From the NCBI GenBank assembly GCA_001662425.1, contig BDDC01000311.1:46050-74160 (forward strand): DNA of 28,111 nt, written 5' to 3'. Source of the stretch: Chlamydomonas sphaeroides. Taxonomy: Eukaryota > Chlorophyta > Chlorophyceae > Chlamydomonadales > Chlamydomonadaceae. This document shows positions 10,621 through 20,500 of this stretch, piece after piece; position 1 is the first letter of the stretch; every line of letters begins with the position of its first letter. The notes beneath the pieces are model-generated. The model was not told the origin of the DNA, did no database searches, and saw only the letters and a program-made list of their open reading frames with translations. Position numbers and translations under genes: made by a program.

Positions 10621-11341
10621 GCTGGGCTTCGCTTCCGCACTGGCGCACTTAACGGCATTCCCTCTTTGCACGGCCGACGCGCCATTCCTCCCGGGTCAGG
10701 CTGGGCTGCGCTTCCGCACAGGTGCATTTAACCGCATTCCCTTCGCGCACGGCCGGCGCGCCACTCTACCCGGGGCGTGCTGTGCCGCGTGTGGGGTTCT
10801 GTTCTACCTAACACTGGAACACACCCAATTACCGACATGGAAGCCCCGGAGGACCGGGGGGGGGGGACCGTCCCTGTTGCCCATTCAGGATTGGGGCCAC
10901 CTTGTCGACGGGGGTTACGGCGCTTCAACGGAGCGGATGTGCAAAGAAGCGCTGCATCCTGGCCCATTTTGGGAGGCAGTACGGGGGTATGACTATGAGC
11001 ATTGGGGTGCCTTGTGCTGCAGGCGAGGCAGACGCGTTGCCTCGTACTTGCGCGGCTCACCCTTACACACACTTATACTCCTTTTCCCTAACATACACAT
11101 GTGGCGCCTGGCCTCTGCTGAGCACTGCAGTACTGGTTACCATCTTTGTCAGGTAATTCACGTCATGGTACGCGGGCTGGGCCAGGCACCGGGCTCTTTC
11201 TGGGTCTAGCTGGGCTTCGCTTCCGCACTGGCGCATATAACCGCATTCCCTCTCCGCACGGCCGACGTGCTACTCTACCCGGGGCAGGTGGGACGTGCCA
11301 CTCTACCCGGGGCAGGTGGGGCTTCGCTTCCGCACAGGCAC
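10621..11341. repeat. Cluster of 79-bp repeat units
   Basis: Three similar units start at 10621, 10700 and 11209. The first two abut, giving a 79-bp period. The consensus begins GCTGGGCTTCGCTTCCGCAC, continues through a GCATTTAACCGCATTCCCTC-like core and CGCACGGCCGACG, and ends CTACCCGGGGCAGG. After the third unit, its last 28 bases are repeated (11264-11291 and 11292-11319), and the first 23 bases of a fourth unit follow (11319-11341). About 430 bases of unrelated sequence separate the second and third units. A peptide of the type LRFRTGAFNRIP recurs in one frame only because the DNA repeats. This looks like a minisatellite or part of a dispersed repeat family. Confidence 0.8.
11063..11067 (-). 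terminator. Possible TGTAA poly(A) signal of the ABC transporter gene
   Basis: Read on the minus strand this is TGTAA, the usual polyadenylation signal of chlorophycean algae. It lies about 800 bases past the stop codon at 11867 and beyond the 79-bp repeat copy at 11209. The 3' UTR would be long but not unusual for the group. With a five-base motif, chance occurrence cannot be excluded. Confidence 0.25.
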
Positions 11342-11866
11342 ACTGATGCTGTAAAGTATAGCACCCAGTCAGCAAGGAACCGCCCATCCACGGCACACCC
11401 ACACGCCCCAACACCTGCGAAGCGAGGGACACAACGCGCCTCGCGCAGCCTGGCTGCCTGCGCTCCTGCACAGCTGCCGCAGCATCGGCACCCTCGCACC
11501 ACATGCAATTGTGTGGCCCCCTGCCGCGATCCACACATGCCGCGATCCACCAACACACCCCTCCTGCGCCACCGACGTGCCGCTCACGCACGGCCCTCGC
11601 TCGGACGGTCCTTCCCTGTGCTGTCCTGAGCCGCTGCCCAACACATGCCCATAGTCATCGCCCGCACCCCCGGGCCGCACACTCGTCACCCCACCCCTGT
11701 CTCCTGTGCGCTGACCGCACTCCCCGCTGGCGGCCCCACCCACTGCCTCCCCAGCCATCCACGTCAGTGCCCGCCCCGGCCGTGCTTGGGCGTTCCCGCT
11801 GCGCTGCCCGCGCCCCCGCCGCCCATGCCCGTCAGTGCAGTCGCTGACACCCCGGCCGCCGCCTGC

Positions 11867-14800
11867 TTACCAGGCTCCTCCAGCTCCTCGCTCCACCTGC
11901 GGGCGAGAGGCAAAGCAGGCAGGCGGGCATGTCAGGCAGGCGGGCGGGGCAGCATGGCGCAGAGCCCTCCCCAGCTGACGGCCAGCACGCCCAGCGGCGA
12001 TTGCTCCCGTCTCGCACCTCCCGCCCAGAGCGGCTCGCTCCCGCTGCCGCCCCGACTCAGCCCTCACGCGGCTCCTGCGGATTGCCCCTACCCTTCCCTC
12101 CCGCCCTCTCCCTTCCCTCGTCCCCGCCAACGAACGCCAGACACAAACACGCACGCACCAGCCGCGGCCGGTCTGCGACACATTGGCATCAAAATGGATG
12201 ACCGCGGAGTGGAAGCGCTTGAGCGCGGGGCGGTGCGCGATGGACAGGAAGGTCACCCCCGAGCGCATGCACTCGCTGTACAGCCGCAGCTCGCCGTCGG
12301 CGCTGACCGCTGAGGTGCACTCGTCCAGCACCGCGTACTGGGGGCGGTGGAACAGCAGCCGCGCCATGGCCAGCCGCTGCTTCTCGCCGCCAGACAGCAC
12401 CTCCTGCGAGTGGGCGGGAGTGGGTGGGGCCGGGGGTGCGTGCTGTGGTCAGAAAGCCCGGTCATTGGAAGGGAGGGGTGGCTCCGGTGGTGCTTGCGTG
12501 CCGCGGGAGCTCCACGGCTGACCGGGCCTTGACAGCCCCCAGCGAATGCGACCGCAGGCAAGCGAGCCGGCCGGCGGCGAGCATCCGGCGCGAGCACAGC
12601 CAGCTACGCCCGGCGCTCTGGGGAACTGGCTACCCCGACTGCGCGCCGTGCCGCTGCCGCCGCTTTCTGCCTGGCGCTGTCCCGCTCACGTTCCAGTTGT
12701 GCACTGCGTCCCATCCGTGGCGGCTGAGCAGGTACTCGAGCTCCACCGCCCGCAGGCAGGCCTCCAAGCCCCCGTCCAGCTCGGGGCTGGGGCTGGGCGG
12801 CACGCGGCCCGCGGAGGAGGCGAAGTGCGCGTGCTCGGGCGGACTGGCGGCGCGCCACACGGCCCTGGGGGCGCGAGGAGGAGGGGTGTGGGCAGCCGTC
12901 AGGGCTCAGGGTGCACGGAGCAGCACGAAAGGCAGGCACATGGCAGAGGCGGAGTGCACTCCCTACGCGCGGGTGCTTCCGCGGAAGGCATGCAGCAAGG
13001 ACTAACGCGCACGTTCCTTGTGCGCGGATGCAAGTCGACGCAGAGGCCATCCGCCCCCTTGTTCCCCCTCCGGGCCCCCGTTGCCGCACCTCGGCGGGTT
13101 GGGGTACAGTATCTGGTCCCGCAGTGTGCCCGACACCAGGTAGGGGCGCTGGCTGAGGTAAAACACCTTGCCCTTGTCGGGCGTGGTGATCTCGCCAGCC
13201 TGGGAGAGGGGCCAGTATCGAGGCGTTAAAGAACTACCGTACTTCGCGGAAGGAGAGGACAGGTTACTCAAGTGAACTCCCTAACACGTAGGCGGTGCCG
13301 CGGATGCAGCGCGCAGCCTGCCTGCTGCTCTTGCCGCGCCTGCAGCAATCCTCCTTACTCTCTCCCCTGTGTGCGGCACCCCTCGCGGTGTGCACCCGCC
13401 ACCTGCCGCACCTGCAGCGGCCACAGCCCCGCCAGCACCCGGAACAGCGAGCTCTTGCCGCAGCCGTTGGGGCCCATCAGCAGCACGCTAGGGGGAGAGG
13501 CACGGGGAGGCGGGCGCAGGGGTGAGCAGCCTGGCTGGAAGGGGCTGGGAGGCCGGGTGCAGCAGGGCGGCTGCGGGTCGTGCCATCTGCTTAGTGCAGC
13601 AGGGACGCGGTGTGCCGGCCGCTGCTGCCAGGCCTCATCATGCTGGGGCCCCCTCGCACTGGCGCCCTCCTGCCTGCCCGCCCCCCTCACCTCTTGCCCG
13701 CCAGCACCTCAAAGGACAGCTCCCGTATGAGCGGGGTGCCGTCGGGCGAGTCCAGCGCCACGCGGTGGAAGCGCAGCGTGGGGCCGGTGAGCCGCTTGGG
13801 CGGAGGGGGTGGCTCGTAAGCGGCTACGGGCTCTGCAGCCGAGGGGGAGGAGGTGACCGGCAGTGGCCGCGGAGCGCGCGAGAGCCAGTCAGCCTGCATT
13901 CCCACCCTTGCTTCGCTTCGCCTCTCGTCGGTTCTCTGCCCAACCCGCTCGCTGCGTTCCACTCACCGCCCGGTGCGTGGTAGGGCTCGGACAGGCCCAG
14001 GAAGTGGTTGACGCTCACGTTCTTGCGGAACAGCTCCCTGTGCTCCGCGTCCTCGCCCACCAGCCGCGCCACCTGCTCCAGCAGCTCGCTCACGCGGCCG
14101 GTGTGGGAGGCCAGCGCCGTGACGCGCTTGTAGACGAGAATCAGGTCGCCCACCCCCCTGGGAGGAGGGGAAGGGGAGAAGGGGCAGTACGGGGCAGCCA
14201 GTCGAGTTCCAGGGAGTGGACACGATAGAAAGGGGAGCACCGCACGCCCCGCATGCTTAGAGCCCAAGCCTTGCTTCTCGCCCCATGTCTTCAACCTGCT
14301 GGTGTTCTGCAGCAGGCGCATGGAGCGGATGTAGTCCCTCGTCAGCTCGCCCTGGCTTCCCCGGGTGGCGGGGTTGGTGAAGTAGATGGGCGCCGCGTAC
14401 ACCAGCAGCGCCGTGACGCTGGCAAAGTACTGCGTTGGGGTGGGCGGGCGTGGGCGAGAGGCAGGGACGACGGGGATGATAAGGGGCCGGAGGGAACCGG
14501 CCAGGGCGCCCGCTTCCCGCCCCCAGAGAGTGCAGAGGGACCCCAATATCCACCCAAGAGGCCCCCAGTGCCCGTGAAGGGCTCTGACGCACTCGGCGTC
14601 CGTCCACAGCTGCGCGCAGGCATCCACGTTTGCTACATGCGCCCTCTTTTCTGCCATTTTCTGCCGCACCTACCTTGACGAAGTATCCGTCCGCCACCTG
14701 CTGGATGCCCCGCTGCAGCGCGCTGAGCCCCGTGTAGCGCAGCAGGCGGCGCAGGTGCTGGTTGAGCACCAGCTCCTCAGCGGCGCCGGCGGGCGGGTCG

Positions 14801-17039
14801 TTGAAGGCCACCTCCTCGCTGCACGTCACCAGCCGCTGGTGCGCCGCACGGAAGGCGCCGCTCAGCGCCGCCTCCTGCGCCGTCATGGACGCCAGCGGCG
14901 GGCTGATGGCCCTCAGCAGGTGCGCCACTGCTGCGTAGTAGGCGTACAGCAGCAGCTGGCCGCGGTAGCCCATGGTGCGGCTCAGCGAGCGCGTGAAGAG
15001 GACCACGTCCAGCAGCGGCTGGGGGGGGGCAGGATGCATACAACAATGGGAGAGAGGACGCACGGATGCAAAGATGCCCGGGAGAAGGCAGGAGGGCAAG
15101 CAAGTTGGCAAGGGAGGGGAGATGGCAGGGTAGGGCTGCAGGCGGCTGCCCAGTGCTGCTGGGCCCCTACTGTCCCCTGCCGCCCGGCCCTCACTCCTGG
15201 CGGCCCTTACGCTCTGCCCGGAGCCCTCTGTCTCCTTACTCCCAGCGCCCTCCCCCCGCACCTTGAACGTGTGCGCGTACAGCTCGCTGATGGAGGCGGC
15301 GAACTTCTCCACGTCCTCAGTGATGCGCTGGTCGGCGTGCGTAAGGCCGCCCAGCGTGGACGCCGCGTAGTAGGCGCGGTTGCTGGGAGGGGAAAGGGAG
15401 GGGGGGCAAGGATGAGGAGCGAGGATGAGGAGTGAAAGGCGGGCGGCGCGGCCCCTGCTCCATCCTTTCTCCACCGCTGTTGCCCAAGCCCCGGACCCGC
15501 CACGCGTCCACTTCTATCAGTCTTCGTAGGCGCCCAGCCCACCCCCGGGCCACTGCTTAAGGCACCCCTCACCTGCAGTACTGGGCGTGTAGGAACGTGG
15601 TGAGCCGGTCCTGGAAAGCCAGCTCAATCTGCTTCTGCATGTACTTGAGCCCGCTGTTGACCAGCGCCGCGGGCACGCCGATGGCCGCGAAGGCACCCAA
15701 TCCACGCCAGAATTTGTCAAATTGCTGGCTCACCTGCTCCTCGGAGCAGCGGGAGCGCGTGGCAGGGTTATGGGTCTCGCGATCGCCGCCTCCCCCCTGC
15801 CTGATGCCTCCTGCCAACCGTCCCTGTCCTTCCCAACCTTCATGAGCCCCTGCCCTCCATTCCCTGCCACGGCCCCACCAGCGTGCTGCCGCAGTAGCCC
15901 TCCACCCTGCTGATGTAATCCGTCAGCAGCGTCCGGCTGACCAGCAGGCCGCCCTGCAGCAGGATCAGCAACGCCTCGCGGCTCCAGGGCGAGGGCACGC
16001 AGCTGTGCATGGGCGAGGGAGAGAGGGAGAGGGCCAGCGGGGGCAAGGGTATGTGACACAGGCAGACAGGAGGACGCGTCGGCGGGAGGGCAGCACGGCG
16101 CATGTGTCAGGGGTTGACGGCCACCACGGGTAGCCCAAAGGTAGCTGAAGCCCCGTGCTGTGCGCGCCAGGCCGCGCCCAGTCCCTCCTATGCCAACGCC
16201 CTCACGGCCCTGGCGGCCGTGCCCAGCGCTCCTCGCCCGGCCCTCCCTTACTGGTTGCCCCCATGCCATCGCAGCCGCTCGCCACGCTACGCCCTCGCTG
16301 CAGCCGGCGCTATGGTCCGCTTGGCGCCCAGTGCTCCCTCCTGCCCTCCTGCCCTTGCTTTACACCCTGCCCTTGACGCTGTCCTACTCTCGCCCAGCCT
16401 GCCTCCCCTGCCCCTCGCCCTCCCTGCCGCACATGGACAGGATGACCAGGAGCCGCTTCAGGAAGCGTTTGTCCACGGCGATGCGCACCGGCCGCCGGGT
16501 GCCGCTGCTGCGGCTGGCCTCCACCTCGGCGCACAGCGCTCGCTGCTCACGCTGCGCATGCTTGACCAGCTTGCGGACCTGGGCACAGTCCGAAAGCCGG
16601 TGGCAGGAGGGCGGGACAAGCGGGGCACGTGTGGGCCTAGCGAGAAGCAACCCTAGAGCCACCGCGGTGGAGCCGTTGTCGTTGGGGTCACACGCAAGCC
16701 TGTTGGTTAGACGGTACGTGCGTCCCGACCGCCCCAACGACGGCACGATGGGCCTCGGTAGCTCCCTGGCCCTGCTCATATCCTATGCGCCAGCAATCGC
16801 ACACCTGAGCGCCGACTGTGATGCCCCCGGCGAGCACCGCTACCTGCAGCCATATAAATACACCTTCAATCTGCTCACGACATTGTAGGTAACGGAATTT
16901 TGCGTCTGCACGGGCAGTGCTGTGCTGGGCAGTGGTGGTTGCTGGCGTGCGCGGGGTCCGCACCCGGTCGACTCACCGCGATCAAACGCTTTCGCGCCGG
17001 CGACAGTCCGCTAAGCAGCGTCTTCAGGTCGCCTGCCAT
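11867..17039 (-). CDS. ABC half-transporter, subfamily D (ALDP/PMP70 type), 15 exons, 692 aa
   Basis: Exons: 17039-16977, 16843-16805, 16578-16433, 16002-15879, 15733-15573, 15382-15262, 15018-14674, 14429-14296, 14157-13967, 13832-13691, 13487-13412, 13199-13090, 12864-12690, 12403-12182, 11896-11867. The joined frame is 2079 nt. The transmembrane half covers about residues 15-400, with subfamily D hallmarks: NRAYYAAS, LTHADQRITEDV and the EEVAFNDP loop (286-292). The nucleotide-binding half has Walker A GPNGCGKSS (494-502), Q-loop Gln531 in YLSQRPY, signature LSGGEKQR (612-619), Walker B VLDE (634-637) and H-loop His666. All catalytic residues are present. Known members dimerise and import fatty acids or acyl-CoAs into peroxisomes; plant relatives include plastid-associated forms, so location is inferred. 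Length fits the family (about 650-750). The last exon encodes only nine residues and ends in TAA; it is the least certain exon. Divergent from the SET gene. Confidence 0.92.
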
Positions 17040-17519
17040 GCTTGCTGCGCGTGAAAAGCTGTGGAATCGCTGCTCAGCCGACGGGTGCCATGTCGCTTGT
17101 TGTAGCGCAAGCTGTGACGATCGGTGCAAATGCTCGGACGCGCTCGGGCTTGAGGCGTCGCTGTGAAGTTGAAGCGGACCTGGCGCCTCAAGGGTTTTTT
17201 CGCAGAAGCAGCAAGCGGCGTGAGCAGCGCAGCAGTTTATTAGTGTTGTGAATTGTAAGCATGGACTTACGCGGGTTATGCGGGTTGGAGGAGGTTGTGC
17301 CAACCGGGCGCCCATGCAGCCCGGCGCAGCTGTTGCCGCGCAAGCACGCCCACCAGCAACAGCAAGTTATATAAGTCGGCATACGAGTCTTTCAGGTCGG
17401 AGGAGCGGGTGAAGCAAAAATTGGCGACACATACGGTCCCGGCGCCGGGTGCCTTGACCTGCCTACCGCGAGTCGCACCTACGTGATACGAAGTACGATT
17501 GAGTCAACAAATTTACAAA
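17040..17519. promoter_or_regulatory. Shared divergent promoter region
   Basis: The start codons of the ABC transporter (minus, 17039) and the SET-domain gene (plus, 17520) face away from each other across 480 bases. No gene lies between them, so both 5' UTRs and core promoters must fit here. Apart from the TATA-like box at 17368, I see no recognisable operator or palindrome. Co-regulation is possible but not shown by the sequence. Confidence 0.6.
17368..17375 (+). promoter_or_regulatory. TATA-like box for the SET-domain gene
   Basis: TATATAAG on the plus strand lies 145 bases upstream of the SET gene ATG. It is a near-perfect TATA consensus in GC-rich surroundings. With transcription starting about 30 bases downstream, the 5' UTR would be about 115 bases. 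Confidence 0.45.
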
Positions 17520-20500
17520 ATGCGCCACAGCGGCACTCTTATCGGAGGAAGCGTCGCGCACGATGGTAGCGTGGCGGCGCTTCACGGCCACACGCAGCGC
17601 GGCCTGGTACTGAGCTCCTCTACATTCGCATCAAGACTCGCTCCTACGCGCTTCGCGGGGCGGCGGGTGACGACAGCTGCTGGCGCCGGCGAGGAGCCGT
17701 CGGGGGCCGCTGCCGGAAGTTCTGCGGCCGCAGGCCGGCCAGCCGCCGGCGCGGCATCAGGCCGCCAATGGGGGGATGGGCTGACGGGCAAAAACCGCAA
17801 GGCCCCCAGTCCGCCGCTGGCGCCGCAGCCGCTGGAGTCGGTGGAGCCCGTGGTGCACACAAGCGGCGGCGGCGGCGGGAGCTCGGGCAGGGACGCCGTC
17901 GTCGCGGTGCCGTCCAGCCCGCTGGCGTCCGTGCCATGGCGCTCAGCCGCCAAGGCAGAGGGCGACCCCGGCGCGCAGCAGCCCTCAGGCTCGGGCCGCT
18001 CCGCTGCCAAGCCCGCCGTCACCTTCAAGCGGCCACCCGGCACAGCTGCCGGCCAGGGCCAGGGCCGCGCCACCATGCCTCCCGGGCCTGGCCAGCCGCC
18101 GCAGCTGCCACCGTTCAGGCCTGTACCAGGCGTGGGAGTGCCCAACAGCAAGGCTGCTGCGCGCCTCATGTCGCAGGCCTCGCTAGCTCGTGCCGCCGCC
18201 GGCTCGCGCAAGCCCCCCGTGGCAGCTCGGGCCGCTGCACCCAAGCCCCCCGTCGCTGCACCGCCGCAGCCCGCCGCAGGGCAGGCCGGTGCCGGTAGCG
18301 CCAGCGCCGCTGCCTGGCCGGTGGCTGCCGCCAAAGGCAAGGGCACGTCCAGGTCGGAATCTGTGCCGCTGGCGGAGTCCTTCGCGGCGGTCATGGGCCG
18401 CGGCTCCCGGCGGCGCCCAGGCGAAGAGCCTGAGGACCCCAACGTGGTGGACCTCACCTGGAGCCGCGACCCCGAGCTGGACGTCATGGAGGGCCAGGAG
18501 GCGCAGGAGGCGGCGAGGAGGAAGCGCGAGGAGGAGAGCGCCGCGGCCAGGGCGCTGCGCCTGCGCGAGGTGGCGGCCGAGGAGGCGCTGCGGGGGGCCT
18601 ACGCGGAGGCCGGCTTGGCCCCGCAGCCCTTTGTGGGACCGCTGCGGGCGGAGCGAGTGCCAGGTGGGGCGGCAGCAGCGGCGGGGTGCGGCGGCGGGAT
18701 ACTGCGGCAAGTAGCTGCGAGGGCGCGAGCACGCATGCCTCTCTGGCGGCCTGCTGGCTGGCTGGCCGGCCGCTGTTGTCTGTGCAGGGGCCACCGGGCA
18801 GGGCGGCGCTGGCGTGGAGCTGAACTCCATGTACACGCATGCCTGCCACAGCCGGCCTGACGCCGCCTCCTGACTTCGTCCCGCACCCCCACCCCCGCGC
18901 TGATTTTATCCCCTATGATGTGTCGCCCAAACCCGGGCCCCAGGCCAGGGCTACGGCCTGGTGGTGACGGAGCCGGTGGAGCCGGGGCGCCTGCTGCTGG
19001 TGTCTCAGCCCGCGCTGCTGAGCACTGGGCAGCCGGGGCAGCCGCCACAGGTAGGCCGGCGGCGGCGCCAGCCTCACCGCGCCTTGCGGGGGCAAGCGGC
19101 CGCACACAAAGGGCGAGGGCCGTCTTCGTCACCGGCTCGTCGGCGCTGCTGCAAAGTTGGCCTTGCCCACGTCCGCCCGCAGATGCGGCCCCTGGTGGCG
19201 GAGGCGCTGCGACTCCTGCGGGCCGCCGACGGCATCGGGACCTCCGAGGCCCCGTCCGACTCCTCCGACACCCCCAGCGGCGACGCCATCACGGATGCGG
19301 GCAACGGCGCCGCGCTGGCCGCCCTGTACGCCGGCATCCCACGCTCCCCTTGGCAGAAGCCGCCCGCCGACCTGGCGGCATGGCGGCGGGGGCCGCAGGC
19401 GCAGCGCCTGGCGCGGCGCGGCGGCGCCGTAGCTGACGGCCCCCAGAGCGGGGGTGGCGGCTCGGCGTCCCGGCTCAGTTCGCTGCTGCGCTTCAACATG
19501 CTGGCGCACGACTGCCAGGACGGGGCGCTGGCGAGGGCACGGTGGGATGCAGGGGGGGGGGGAGCGAGGCAGGTGGCAGGCATGCAGCAGGCGGCGCGGC
19601 ACCGCCTCAGGGAGGGGCGGCAGCACAGCATGTGAAGTGGGTAGCTGTTGCTGGGGGCTGCCGACCGCTGCGCGCCGGGCTGATGCCCGCTGACTCCTGT
19701 CTGCCCTCCTTGTGCAGGGGCGAGCCGCTGTGCTCCGCCGCCGGCGTGTGGCCCGAAGTGGCCCTCATCAACCACAGCTGTGCGCCTAATGCGGTGGCGG
19801 TGCTGGTCGGGGAGGCGCTGGTGGTGCGTGTGTGGGAGGGCAGCCCGTCACCGGGGCACTGGGTAGGGCGGGGACCGCACCGCATGCTGCGTCGAGCGGC
19901 CTTACGCACTGGGTGCCTGCCGCCCGATGCACGCCTCCTCCCGCTCCTGCGCTGCCTGCTGGCCGCCCCTCCCCCGCCGCCTCTTCTTGGCCCAGGTCCG
20001 AGCCACCCAGGACATCTCCGTGGGCTCCGAAGTGACGCTGGCCTGGCTCGAGCCGGGGGGGGGCCCCGGGGAGCCGGGGCTGCTGGCGCCGGTGACGCCG
20101 CGCAGGCAGGCACTGGCTGCACTCTACGGCTTCACCTGCAGGTGCGGTCGATGAAGGGTGGGGAGGCAGCCCCGGGCGATCGGGGGAGGTGAGCAGGGCG
20201 GCGGCGGGCCTCCGCTGGGCTCCGGTTGCGTCGTGCTGCGATGGTGCTCTGCCGCCTGCCCGCCCGCGCAGGTGCGGGCGCTGCACGCTCGAGGTGGCTC
20301 AGTCCGACTCGGTGCGCTTCCTGTACTCGGACGCGCTGCGTGAGAGCGAGCTGGCGCTGGACATGCTGGACGAGGTACGGCGCGGGGCCCCGGCGGGTGA
20401 GGGTGGGGCCGGGGCGCTGGCGACAGAGGGGCAGTAGCAGGGGCCGGCGGAAGTTTGCAAAGACGACGCGCGCTCCCCTACAGCTGCCTTACGGGGCCTC

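Noticed and set aside
10296..10727. Minus-strand frame with ATIKCYATIKC repeat
   Set aside because: The peptide repeat simply reflects the 18-bp tandem DNA duplication. No gene structure surrounds it.
13522..13983. Plus-strand open frames opposite the ABC transporter
   Set aside because: They are antisense shadows of exons encoding the nucleotide-binding domain.
14257..15474. 405-codon minus-strand frame read as one exon
   Set aside because: It contains exons 6 and 7 of the ABC transporter in one frame with intron 6 (15019-15261) translated between them. Splice sites and subfamily D conservation remove that stretch.
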